A DNA stretch of 64,000 bases from NCBI RefSeq assembly GCF_015841355.1, contig NZ_CP064908.1, forward strand, positions 124,001 to 188,000, written 5' to 3'. Shown here in pieces: positions 8,267 to 16,018 of this stretch. The DNA is from Synechococcus sp. CBW1107. Lineage in GTDB: Bacteria > Cyanobacteriota > Cyanobacteriia > PCC-6307 > Cyanobiaceae. Position 1 is the first letter of the stretch. Each line of letters begins with the position of its first letter. Position numbers and translations under genes: made by a program. A model generated the notes under the pieces. The model was not told the origin of the DNA. It saw nothing but the letters and a program-made list of their open reading frames with translations, and searched no databases.

Positions 8267-11107
8267 ATGGAGTTTCTGCTGGCGCTGCTCGCCCTGACCG
8301 GGCTGACGCTCCTGCTGCTGGTGCTGCTGCTGGCGGTGCTCGGTCTGGGCTGGCTGCTGAAGCGAAGCCAGCGGGGGACCATCGGTGGGGCGATCGCTGA
8401 GGAGCTGCTGCAACGGCTGGACAGGCTCGAGGCGCGGTTGGAGCGGCTGGAGGGATTGGAGGTCCGGCAGGCGCCCGAGGGCGGCTTGGTCTCAGCAGGG
8501 GTGAGGCCACCCAGGGTGTCGCCGGCACCGCCCCCGGTGTCAGCCTCACCCCCTGCTCCGGCACCCTCCGGGGCTCCATCCCGGAATCCGTCAGTCGTCA
8601 AGCGGCTGGAGCAGGGGATCGAGAACTGGACCGGACGGCTGGGGGCTGCCGCGGTGGTGGCCGGAGTCACCTTCCTGCTGCTGCACAGCGCCTACCGGCT
8701 GGAGCCCGCCCAGCGTTTCCTGCTCACCCTGCTGGCGGCGGCGGCCCTGGCGGGGCTCTCCCTCTGGCTGGCCCGATGGCCCAGCTGGCGGGAGCTCTCC
8801 GAATGGATCCGCAGCGCCGCCGGGGCCATCGCCCTGCTGGCCTGCGCCGCGGCAGGGGGATTGCCTGGGCTGGGGCTGCAGTGGATCGACCAGCCTCTGC
8901 CCGCCCTGGCGATTCTGCTGCTGGGCATCGGCCTCAACCTGCTGCTGGCCTGGCGATCACGGCGTCAGGCCCTGGCCGCCGCCCACGTGGTGCTCTCGCT
9001 GGTGCCCCTGGCGATCGTGCCCCCCTCGGCGATGGCCCTGGTGCTCGCCGGCGCCATCGCCCTGATCGGCCTCGGCCTGGCCCAGCAGCGCCGCTGGGAC
9101 GGGGAGCTGCTCAGCGTGAGCGGGGCCGCGGCGCTCCACCACTGGTTCTGGTATGCGCAGACCGATCTGCCCTTCCGCAACGAGGACCTGCGCCCCGTCG
9201 GACTGGCCGCCGCCGTGGTGGTGTTCGGAGCCGGCGTGCTGGTGGTGCATGGGCAACGGGCCCGGTCCGGCTCCTTCAACCTGCTGCCGCTGCTGGCCCT
9301 GCTCACCAACTGGATGGCCCTGGCCCTGGCCTTGCTGGCCTATCCCGCCGGCCCGGTGGGCCGGGCCCTGAGCTGCGTTCTGGCGGCCCTGCTGGCCGCG
9401 GGGCTGGCCCACCGGGCCGGCCGCGGCGGCGTGGCCTGGCTGCAGCGGTCCGAGCAGCTGATCGCCCAGGTGCTGGTGATCAGCGCCCTCTTCAGCCTCG
9501 GACCGCTGCTGGCCAACGGACTGCTGCTGCTGCTGGCGGTGCTCCTGGCCTGCCTGGTGTTCCTGCGGATCTCGAGCACTGACGCCGACAGCTGGTGGCC
9601 CAGGATCAGCTGGGGTCTGAGCCTGGGCTTCGGAGTGGTGCTGGCCCTGGTGGGCCTGATCCCGGCGATCGGACCCAATGGCAGCCAGAACGCCACCATC
9701 CTGCTGCTGGGGGCAGGGGCGGCGGCGGCCACCTCGGTGGATCTGAAACGGGCCCGGCCAAGCCTGGGCTGGCTCAGCGGCGGGCTGGTGGTCAGCGCCG
9801 CGGTGCAGGCCCTGGCGGGCGGTTGGATGGAGTGGCTGGCGCTGGCGGCGCTGGCAGCGATGGTGGTGCTGGCGAAGCGCGTGCGGGCACCCGGGGTACT
9901 GGCGGGCGCCCAGGCCGCTGGCGTGATGGTGCACGGGCTGGCCTGGCTGAATCTGCTGCTGGCGTCCCCCTGGCCTGCCGGCGCCGTGAGCCTGCGCCTG
10001 CTGCCCCTTCTGCTGCTGGCGGGGTTGTTGCTGAAGGCCGCAGCCAGGGGGCGGGCTCGCCACGCCGCCATCGTGCTGCTGGCGGTGGATCTGGGGGTGG
10101 CCGCCCAGCTGCTGCTCGCTCCGCTCTCGCCGCTGCTGCCCGCTTCGGTCTGGTTGCTGCTGGCGCTCCCCCTGGCGGATCTGGCGAAGCGGAGCCCGGC
10201 GCGAAGGGCACGCACCCTGCTGCTGGTGGGTGCGGGCTACCTGCTGGCGGTGCTGGTGGTCTGGCCCGTCTGGGTGCTGCCATCGACGGCACAGCTCGGG
10301 CTGATGCTCTGGAGATGGCCCCTGGAAGGGCTGGGCCTGGCGGTGCTGCTGCGCTGGTGGCGGATCAGCCGGCAGGAGCCCCTGAGCGCCTACCCCGGCT
10401 GGAGGCAGCTGCGCCCCTGCCTGCTGGAAGCTGTCCTGCTGACGCTCAACCTGATCCTGCTCTGGGAGCTGTCCCCTGCCGCGCTGACCCTGGCCTGGGC
10501 CGCTCTGGCCCTGCTGCTGATCAACCGCTGGGCCAACCGCGTCCTCGAGCCGCGGGGGAGGCTCTATGCCCTGCCGATCAGCTGGCTCGGACTGCTGCAG
10601 CTGGTGTTCGCCCTGCGCAGCCTGCGCCTTGACGGAGCAGGCTGGGGCGCGGGTGATCAGCTGCTGCTCGGGCTGGCGGTCCTGCTGCAGATCGTCTTCG
10701 TGGTGGTGCAGCACCGCCAGGTCCCCGTGGAGGCCATCGCCGTCCCGGGAGCTGCGGCTGGTCCCACGGCCCTGCTGCAGCGTCTGGAGGGTCAGCGGCT
10801 CGCGGCCATTGATCTGCCGATGCTGGCGGGGCTCGCCCTGGCGATCTACTGGCGCTTCGATGCCGGCCTGCTGACGCTGCTCTGGTCGGCCCAGGCGTTC
10901 CTGGTGTTCTGCCTGGGGGCCTGGTTGCGCAACAACCCCCTGCGCCATCTGGCCCTGGCGGGACTGGGGCTCTGTCTGCTGCGGCTGCTGGTGATCGACC
11001 TGGCCCGGGCGGATCTGGGCCTGAAGGGAGTGGTGTTCGTGGGGGTGGGGCTGCTGCTGCTGGCGATGAATGCCCTGGTGAACCGCTACAGCGACCGCTT
11101 CGGCTGA
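8267..11107 (+). CDS. Large polytopic membrane protein, DUF2339-like
   Basis: 946 aa from an ATG at 8267. One N-terminal transmembrane helix is followed by a coiled-coil-prone stretch (QRLDRLEARLERLEGLE), a Pro/Ala/Ser linker (residues about 75-110), then some 25 hydrophobic segments. The start of the polytopic part (WTGRLGAAAVVAGVTFLLLHSAYR) resembles the DUF2339 family of predicted membrane proteins. Function unknown. The C-terminal LRLLVIDLARADLGLKGVVFVGVGLLLL segment is typical of the family end. It is divergent from the NCS2 permease (131 bp) and convergent with the nitroreductase. Confidence 0.8.
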   Translation: MEFLLALLALTGLTLLLLVLLLAVLGLGWLLKRSQRGTIGGAIAEELLQRLDRLEARLERLEGLEVRQAPEGGLVSAGVRPPRVSPAPPPVSASPPAPAPSGAPSRNPSVVKRLEQGIENWTGRLGAAAVVAGVTFLLLHSAYRLEPAQRFLLTLLAAAALAGLSLWLARWPSWRELSEWIRSAAGAIALLACAAAGGLPGLGLQWIDQPLPALAILLLGIGLNLLLAWRSRRQALAAAHVVLSLVPLAIVPPSAMALVLAGAIALIGLGLAQQRRWDGELLSVSGAAALHHWFWYAQTDLPFRNEDLRPVGLAAAVVVFGAGVLVVHGQRARSGSFNLLPLLALLTNWMALALALLAYPAGPVGRALSCVLAALLAAGLAHRAGRGGVAWLQRSEQLIAQVLVISALFSLGPLLANGLLLLLAVLLACLVFLRISSTDADSWWPRISWGLSLGFGVVLALVGLIPAIGPNGSQNATILLLGAGAAAATSVDLKRARPSLGWLSGGLVVSAAVQALAGGWMEWLALAALAAMVVLAKRVRAPGVLAGAQAAGVMVHGLAWLNLLLASPWPAGAVSLRLLPLLLLAGLLLKAAARGRARHAAIVLLAVDLGVAAQLLLAPLSPLLPASVWLLLALPLADLAKRSPARRARTLLLVGAGYLLAVLVVWPVWVLPSTAQLGLMLWRWPLEGLGLAVLLRWWRISRQEPLSAYPGWRQLRPCLLEAVLLTLNLILLWELSPAALTLAWAALALLLINRWANRVLEPRGRLYALPISWLGLLQLVFALRSLRLDGAGWGAGDQLLLGLAVLLQIVFVVVQHRQVPVEAIAVPGAAAGPTALLQRLEGQRLAAIDLPMLAGLALAIYWRFDAGLLTLLWSAQAFLVFCLGAWLRNNPLRHLALAGLGLCLLRLLVIDLARADLGLKGVVFVGVGLLLLAMNALVNRYSDRFG

Positions 11108-11141
11108 GGCCCCACACCCAGACCGGAGCCTGAGCCTCAGC
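11103..11141. terminator. Long-loop inverted repeat between convergent genes
   Basis: GCTGAGGC (11103-11110) and GCCTCAGC (11134-11141) can pair into an 8-bp stem with a 23-nt loop. The stem contains the stop codons of both convergent genes. There is no U-tract. It may reduce read-through, but it is weak and may be coincidence. Confidence 0.3.
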
Positions 11142-11784
11142 GGTGCTCGATCAGCTCCTCGAGGGGGTAGCGCACCTTCGCGAGGGCGGCGTACTTGTCG
11201 TTGGCGCTGCGGTATCCGGCGGCGCAGACCACGCAACTGCGGTAAGGGGTGTCCTCGAGGGCCAGCAGGCGGTCGTAATCGGGCGGGGAAAAGCCTTCGA
11301 TCGGGCAGGTGTCGACTCCGAGCAGAGCCGCCGCCGTCATGAAATTGCCCAGGGCGATGTAGGTCTGATTGCTCGACCAGACCTGGATCCTGGCGCTGCG
11401 GGGACCCGCCACCAGGTCCTTGTGCATCAGCTCGCGGTAGCCGGACAACGACTCCGGTTCAAGACCGCGAGAGGCGGCGGTGGCGGTGATCAGGCGGTCG
11501 AGATCACGGTCCTCGATCCGGCGCCGTGCCAGGAACACCACCAGATGGGAGGCCTCGGTGATCTGGGCCTGATTCCAGGAGAACGGGCGCAACTCCTGGC
11601 GCAGTGCCGGATCGTCAATGACCAGGAATGTCCAGGGCTGCAGGCCATAGGACGAAGGGGTGAGCACCAGGGCACGCTCGAGGGCGGCCCATGTCTCGGT
11701 GGGGATCTTGCGCTCGCCGTCGAACTGCTTGGTGGCATAGCGCCACGTCAAGGCGTCGAGCAGGTCCGGGCTGGCAATCGGCAT
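11137..11784 (-). CDS. Nitroreductase family (NfsB-like) flavoprotein
   Basis: 215 aa from the ATG at 11784, with AGGA upstream as RBS. FMN-binding features: WRYATKQFDGERKIP, a TPSSYGLQPWTFLVIDD block and the C-terminal VVCAAGYRSANDKYAALAKVR. This fits NAD(P)H-dependent oxygen-insensitive nitroreductase/dihydropteridine reductase proteins, homodimeric in the cytoplasm. The physiological substrate is not evident. The divergent small gene at 11903 is 118 bp away. Confidence 0.9.
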   Translation of the reverse strand: MPIASPDLLDALTWRYATKQFDGERKIPTETWAALERALVLTPSSYGLQPWTFLVIDDPALRQELRPFSWNQAQITEASHLVVFLARRRIEDRDLDRLITATAASRGLEPESLSGYRELMHKDLVAGPRSARIQVWSSNQTYIALGNFMTAAALLGVDTCPIEGFSPPDYDRLLALEDTPYRSCVVCAAGYRSANDKYAALAKVRYPLEELIEHR

Positions 11785-11902
11785 GGGCTTGTCCTGTGAA
11801 GAAAATCTTAAGGAGCCTGGATCGGACTGCGCTGCTTGTGCCAACCTTGATGCCGTCACAGGGCCGTGTCCCCGACTCCCACTTACCCGCCGCTCAGCAC
11901 CG

Positions 11903-12112
11903 ATGGAGCACTGTTCCTTCACTGGCCGGGCGATCTGGCTGAAGCGCTCAAGTGTCGACGCACTGCGCAGCCGCCTTCTGGATCTGCAGGCGAGGCTGCA
12001 AGGCCAGATTCAGAGCCTGCCGCTGGGCAACGAGGGCTGGCTCGACACCGAACGGGAGCTGAACGCAGCCGAGGCTGCCCTGTCGCAGCTCGGGGACTGG
12101 CGGCTGGGTTGA
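11903..12112 (+). CDS. Small helical hypothetical protein (69 aa)
   Basis: Begins at an ATG at 11903. Heptad-like helical content (LRSRLLDLQARLQGQIQSL, ERELNAAEAALSQLG) suggests a short coiled coil. It is convergent with the MliC-like gene, 9 bp away. Similar small proteins may occur in relatives, but I cannot name the family. Codon composition is like its neighbours. Confidence 0.5.
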   Translation: MEHCSFTGRAIWLKRSSVDALRSRLLDLQARLQGQIQSLPLGNEGWLDTERELNAAEAALSQLGDWRLG

Positions 12113-12121
12113 AACCGACCC

Positions 12122-12472
12122 TCAGCGACTGCAGAGGAAGGTCTCCGGAGAACCCACCAGCAGGCTGAAGGTGGGTCGCTCAGGGTCGGCGGCGGACCAG
12201 AACCACTTTCCGTCGGAGTAGCTGGGGGCACCCTTCGCATTGCTGCGGGGCAGCTGCAGGCTCAGATCACGCCAACGCAGGACCACGAAGGCGCCCGGAA
12301 CGGTGCCGGCACTGCTGTTGGGGATGTCCCGAGCGTCAACGGCACCGGCGTGGACGTCGGCCAGCAGGGGATCTCCGGCACAGAGATAACGCTCCGCTGG
12401 AGCGGCCTGGGCGGGTGACACCAGAAAGCCGCCCAGAAGCAGGGCGGCCAGGAGGACTGCAAACACGTGCAT
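12122..12472 (-). CDS. Secreted MliC-like (lysozyme-inhibitor-like) protein
   Basis: 116 aa from the ATG at 12472. Signal peptide residues 1-23 (hydrophobic core, cleavage near AQAAPA). The mature part is bracketed by two cysteines, YLCAGDP near the start and TFLC at the end. In between are LRWRDLSLQLPRS and a YSDGKWFWS block. This matches the usual MliC/PliC pattern of two terminal Cys, a Y/F-Leu-Pro strand and a YS-G-x-x-W motif. MliC proteins inhibit C-type lysozymes in the periplasm. The assignment rests on motif layout, not a search; a generic secreted protein is the alternative. Confidence 0.55.
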   Translation of the reverse strand: MHVFAVLLAALLLGGFLVSPAQAAPAERYLCAGDPLLADVHAGAVDARDIPNSSAGTVPGAFVVLRWRDLSLQLPRSNAKGAPSYSDGKWFWSAADPERPTFSLLVGSPETFLCSR

Positions 12473-12482
12473 GACAGCAGAT

Positions 12483-12504
12483 GGGCTCAGCCTGTGCTGA
12501 GCCC
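12483..12504 (-). terminator. Perfect hairpin just downstream of hli
   Basis: GGGCTCAGC (12483-12491) and GCTGAGCCC (12496-12504) form a perfect 9-bp stem with a 4-nt loop, 8 bp after the hli stop codon on the minus strand and before the MliC-like gene. No U-run follows, so it may be a weak terminator or a 3'-stabilising processing hairpin that sets different levels for the two genes. Confidence 0.5.
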
Positions 12505-12512
12505 GGTACGCA

Positions 12513-12797
12513 TCAGCCGATGCCGAGCAGGCCGCGGGTGAAGGCCTCGCCACCCAGGGCGAATTCGGTGGCCAGCAGAGCGATGAAGCCCAGCATGGCC
12601 ATGCGGCCGTTCAGCTTCTCGGCGCGCTCATGGAAACCCCAGCCGCTCTCGGGGCTCACCACTTCCATGCGGGGCTCGGTGGCGAAGGCATTGAGGCGGC
12701 CGCCGTCTTCGGTGGTGACAGTGGCACCGCGGATGGTGGCGCGCTCGCTGGCGGTCACAGGGGCCGAACTGGGGGCGGTGGCGGTGGCTTGAGCCAT
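12513..12797 (-). CDS. hli: High-light-inducible protein (Hli/SCP, CAB-like)
   Basis: 94 aa from the ATG at 12797 with GGAG upstream. A 50-residue soluble N-terminus is followed by the chlorophyll-binding helix signature ExxNGRxAMxGF at residues 60-71 (ERAEKLNGRMAMLGF) and one transmembrane helix. Hli proteins bind chlorophyll and carotenoid in thylakoids and protect photosystem assembly under light or nutrient stress. The long N-terminus makes it one of the larger Hlis. A candidate promoter with an overlapping palindrome lies upstream (12822-12851). Confidence 0.95.
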   Translation of the reverse strand: MAQATATAPSSAPVTASERATIRGATVTTEDGGRLNAFATEPRMEVVSPESGWGFHERAEKLNGRMAMLGFIALLATEFALGGEAFTRGLLGIG

Positions 12798-12821
12798 GAG
12801 GGTCTCCGTTTCAATGAATTC

Positions 12822-12851
12822 AATGTAACACATTGTTGCGGATCATTACAA
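12822..12851 (-). promoter_or_regulatory. Candidate hli promoter with overlapping palindrome
   Basis: Reading the minus strand, TTGTAA (12846-12851), an 18-bp spacer and TACATT (12822-12827) resemble -35/-10 boxes, with a predicted start about 18 nt before the hli ATG. The palindrome CAATGT-AAC-ACATTG (12821-12835) covers the -10 box and could be an operator. Both are pattern matches only. Confidence 0.4.
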
Positions 12852-12907
12852 GCGCCCTCCGCTCAGCCGGCTCGCCATCATCAAGAGCAGATCCAGTCAG
12901 CCCGCAC

Positions 12908-14467
12908 GTGTCCGCCCCGCCCTCCAGCTGTGATCTGGTCGTGATCGGCAGCGGTCTGGGCGGGCTCAGCTGCGGTGGCCTCGCCGCCCTGCACGGGCTC
13001 GATGTGGTGGTGCTCGAAGCCCACGATCGCGCAGGCGGAGCGGCCCATGGCTTCGAGCGGCGCGGCTTCCGGTTCGAATCCGGACCCTCGCTCTGGAGCG
13101 GACTGGGGCGCTGGCCCAGCAGCAATCCCCTGGCTCAGGTCCTGCGGGCACTCGGGGAAACCGTGCCCGTCGCCACCTACCACGACTGGGGGCTGCTGCT
13201 GCCGGAGGGTCCCCTGAGGATCGGTGTGGGCCCCGACCCCTTCCGCGCCACGGTCCGCGAGCTGCGGGGGGTTGCCGCAGCTGATGAATGGAGCGCCTTC
13301 ATGGCCTGGCTCCAGCCCTACAGCGAAGCCGCCCTGGCCCTGCCCCTGCTGGCGATGCGGCCGGGGCTGGGTATGGCCGCCGTGCTCGGGGCCCGCCGCT
13401 CCGCCCGTCTGGCCCGACTGGCGCCGAAGCTGGCCGCCCTGGGCGGAGCATTCGGGCCGATGGCACGCCGCCATCTGCGTGATCCCTTCCTGCTCCATTG
13501 GGTGGACCTGCTCTGTTTCCTGATCTCCGGCCTGCCGATGGATCAGACCAGCGCCGCCGCCATGGCGACCCTCTTCGCCGACTGGTTCGATCCCGGCGCC
13601 TGCCTGGAGTACCCCCTCGGCGGCAGTCCAGCTGTGGTGGCGGCCCTGGTGCGGGGTCTGCAACGCCACGGCGGAGCGCTCCACACCAGCGCTCCCGTGG
13701 CCGAGATCACGCTGGAGGACGGTGCCGCCCGGGGGGTGCGCCTGGTTGATGGTCGGCTGATCCACGCCCGGCGGGGAGTGGTGAGCAACGCCAGCCCCTG
13801 GGACACCCTCGCCCTGCTGCCGCCCGGATCCCCTCACGCCCGCTGGCGCCATCAGCGGGAGTCCACCCCGGCCTGCGCCAGCTTTCTCCACCTGCACATG
13901 GGCCTGCGCGGCGAGGGACTCCAGGATCTGCCGGTTCACCACGTCTGGGTGGGCGACTGGGAGAGGGGCATCGGCGCCGAACGCAACATGCTGGTGCTCT
14001 CGATGCCCTCGCTGCTGGATCCCTCCCTGGCCCCCGAAGGGCACCACGTGCTGCATGGCTACACACCCGCCAACGAACCCTGGGAGCTGTGGCGCGACCT
14101 GGAGCCGGGAACGGAGGCCTACGAGAGCCTCAAGCGCGACCGCTGCGCCCTGTTCCGCCAGGTGCTCGACGGGATCGTGCCCGACCTGGAGGAGCGCCTG
14201 GTGCTCGAGCTCCACGGCACACCCCGCACCCATCAACGCTTCCTGCGCGTGCATCAGGGCAGCTACGGCCCCGCGTTGGGGGCCGACCAGGGCGTCTTCC
14301 CCTCCGGATCCACCCCGATCGAGGGGCTCAGCCTCTGCGGAGCGGGGGTGTTCCCCGGTATCGGCGTACCGCCGGTGGCGGTCAGCGGGGCGATGGCCGC
14401 CCATGGCTTCGTTCCCATTGCCAGGCACAGGGCGCTGCTGGAGAGCCTTGATCTGCTCAGGCCCTGA
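12908..14467 (+). CDS. FAD-dependent oxidoreductase, phytoene desaturase/CrtISO-CrtO-like
   Basis: 519 aa from the GTG at 12908. An in-frame ATG at 12833 would run through the hli promoter, so GTG is preferred. The N-terminal FAD dinucleotide fold GSGLGGLSCGGLAA is followed by EAHDRAGGAAHGF. The C-terminal FAD-contact region is LCGAGVFPGIGVPPVAVSGAMAA. This layout is that of carotenoid desaturase/isomerase/ketolase-type oxidoreductases (CrtI, CrtISO, CrtO). The substrate is probably a carotenoid or other polyene but cannot be fixed. It is divergent from hli, so the two could be co-regulated by light. Confidence 0.8.
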   Translation: MSAPPSSCDLVVIGSGLGGLSCGGLAALHGLDVVVLEAHDRAGGAAHGFERRGFRFESGPSLWSGLGRWPSSNPLAQVLRALGETVPVATYHDWGLLLPEGPLRIGVGPDPFRATVRELRGVAAADEWSAFMAWLQPYSEAALALPLLAMRPGLGMAAVLGARRSARLARLAPKLAALGGAFGPMARRHLRDPFLLHWVDLLCFLISGLPMDQTSAAAMATLFADWFDPGACLEYPLGGSPAVVAALVRGLQRHGGALHTSAPVAEITLEDGAARGVRLVDGRLIHARRGVVSNASPWDTLALLPPGSPHARWRHQRESTPACASFLHLHMGLRGEGLQDLPVHHVWVGDWERGIGAERNMLVLSMPSLLDPSLAPEGHHVLHGYTPANEPWELWRDLEPGTEAYESLKRDRCALFRQVLDGIVPDLEERLVLELHGTPRTHQRFLRVHQGSYGPALGADQGVFPSGSTPIEGLSLCGAGVFPGIGVPPVAVSGAMAAHGFVPIARHRALLESLDLLRP

Positions 14468-14509
14468 GCCCAGGGCACGTACTCTTCCCCCAGTGCGACA
14501 GATCAGCGG

Positions 14510-15199
14510 GTGCTGAAGGGCAGTGACAACCGGGTGGACGAGCTGAAGGCCCTGGGCTGGTCAGCCGAGGACCTCAGGAAGTACGAGGAGCTCTGGGAGT
14601 ACCGCCAGCGCTGGGGTGCGATCAACCTGGAGCGGGAGGAGCGGGAATTCCTGCGCAAGGCCGAAGCGGCACTGCCCAGACGCGCCCCCCATGGCAAGGG
14701 CGGGGGGCGCAAGACGATTCAGGAGAAATCCCACTACCGCTGGTTGGCAGCCCAGCTCGAGGCCATGCGCAACAGCCCTGTCGAGGCGGGACTGGAGAAC
14801 GGCCGCATCGGTGCCTGGCCGATCGTGCTGGAAGAAGAACTCCGCGCCCTGGCTTACTACGAACCGGTGCTGGGCCTGCCCGACACCCTCAAGGCCAAGG
14901 CCTTCACTCCGGCCAGGGAGCGCTGGATCGAAGCGGCCGCCGCCAGTGGCGAAACCCTCAGCTTTGATTTCAATGGGGCGCTGGAGGCCATCCGCCAGAA
15001 CGGCACGTCCACCTGGAAGTCGCTGCGTTCGGAGGCCGTGGAGAACCCCATGAGCTACCCGGTGCTGGATCCGGAAGCCGCCGCCGGTTTCCGCGCCATG
15101 GTGCGCCAGGAAGTGCTGGCACTCACCCGCAGCACCTTCCCCTCCCTGGCCGAAACCGGCAAACCCGAACCCCCCGACGACTGGCAGCCCAGCCGCTGA
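14510..15199 (+). CDS. Conserved hypothetical protein
   Basis: 229 aa from a GTG at 14510. Highly charged and helical at the N-terminus (LGWSAEDLRKYEELWEYRQRWGAINLEREEREFLRKAE), with a Gly/Lys-rich KGGGRK loop near residue 65, then an alpha-rich domain. No transmembrane or signal segment. I do not recognise a known family. Convergent with the next gene with a 3-bp gap. Confidence 0.65.
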   Translation: MLKGSDNRVDELKALGWSAEDLRKYEELWEYRQRWGAINLEREEREFLRKAEAALPRRAPHGKGGGRKTIQEKSHYRWLAAQLEAMRNSPVEAGLENGRIGAWPIVLEEELRALAYYEPVLGLPDTLKAKAFTPARERWIEAAAASGETLSFDFNGALEAIRQNGTSTWKSLRSEAVENPMSYPVLDPEAAAGFRAMVRQEVLALTRSTFPSLAETGKPEPPDDWQPSR

Positions 15200-15202
15200 G
15201 GA

Positions 15203-15703
15203 TCAAGGAGTGGCGCGGTCCTTGCAGGCATCCGTGAGCAGCCGGGTCTCAAACCCCGCCACGGGCTTTTCCCAACCTTTCCAGGTCATCGACGCGCCGG
15301 TGACGTTGATCTGACCGGCCTTGCAATTGACCGAGAGATAGATCATCTGATTCCTGTCATTTCGACTGCGGCTCACCAGGCTGCCGTCCATCAGCTGCCA
15401 ACTGGACCAGTCGATGGTCAGCGGACCGTAGACGCGCCAGTCGGCCGCCATGGCCGGTTGGGCCGAGGCCGCCAGCAGAGCCCGCGTCCAGAGCGAAATG
15501 GGCCCTGCGGCGGTGGGAGCAGGCGGAGTGAGCGGCCGGGGCCTCGGCTCCGGGGTGGGCGCCAGCAGCATGCGCACGATCACCACCGCCAGATTGACGG
15601 CGATCAGGGCGAAGGCCAGGGCCCCGACCCCGGCCAGAACCCTCAGGCCCAGAGGGCGTGAGGGCGCCGTGGCCAGGGCGAGATCGTCGGGATCCTGGGA
15701 CAT
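15203..15703 (-). CDS. Membrane-anchored hypothetical protein
   Basis: 166 aa. Short cytoplasmic N-terminus, one transmembrane helix at about residues 22-47, a proline-rich linker (PTPEPRPRPLTPPAPT), then an exported domain with two cysteines (SVNCKAGQ and LTDACKD) that could form a disulfide. The exported part has small beta-strand patterns (MIYLSVNCKAGQINVTGASMTWKGW). Function unknown. It is 19 bp downstream of the small secreted protein gene, so probably in the same transcript. Confidence 0.65.
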   Translation of the reverse strand: MSQDPDDLALATAPSRPLGLRVLAGVGALAFALIAVNLAVVIVRMLLAPTPEPRPRPLTPPAPTAAGPISLWTRALLAASAQPAMAADWRVYGPLTIDWSSWQLMDGSLVSRSRNDRNQMIYLSVNCKAGQINVTGASMTWKGWEKPVAGFETRLLTDACKDRATP

Positions 15704-15722
15704 GCGATGGGTCGGCGAGGGC

Positions 15723-15983
15723 CTAGGGAGCGGGTTTGGCTGCAGGCGGAGTGGTGGTGAACTCGACGCTGCAGCGGTAACGGAAACTGTCGCCGGGCAT
15801 CACGATCTGCTGGCAACGGCTGCCGGTCACCGTGGCACCCTCGGGGACCTGGCCGGTGGCCTCCTGCAGAGCACTCTCCTGGTCGATGATCGAATCGGCC
15901 GTGACGGAGCCGGCTCTGACGGGAAGGGCTCCCAGCAGCAGGACGGCCGAGAGACCGCCGAGGGATCGGATCAGGCTGGACAT
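15723..15983 (-). CDS. Small secreted hypothetical protein
   Basis: 86 aa from the ATG at 15983. Signal peptide of about 24 residues ending LPVRAGS. The mature domain has two cysteines (SRCQQIV, RYRCSVEF), which resembles a small disulfide-bonded beta domain, followed by a Pro/Ala/Thr tail. Function unknown. It lies between the binding-protein gene and the membrane-anchored protein, all on the minus strand. Confidence 0.6.
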   Translation of the reverse strand: MSSLIRSLGGLSAVLLLGALPVRAGSVTADSIIDQESALQEATGQVPEGATVTGSRCQQIVMPGDSFRYRCSVEFTTTPPAAKPAP

Positions 15984-16018
15984 CGCAGGGACACGGGATG
16001 AGTGGGATCGTGACCGCC

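Noticed and set aside
8957-11236. 759-aa minus-strand ORF
   Set aside because: Antisense to the DUF2339 membrane protein; Gln/Arg/His-rich shadow caused by Leu/Ala-rich coding on the other strand.
12881-14428. 515-aa minus-strand ORF
   Set aside because: Antisense to the FAD oxidoreductase, which has conserved FAD motifs at both ends.
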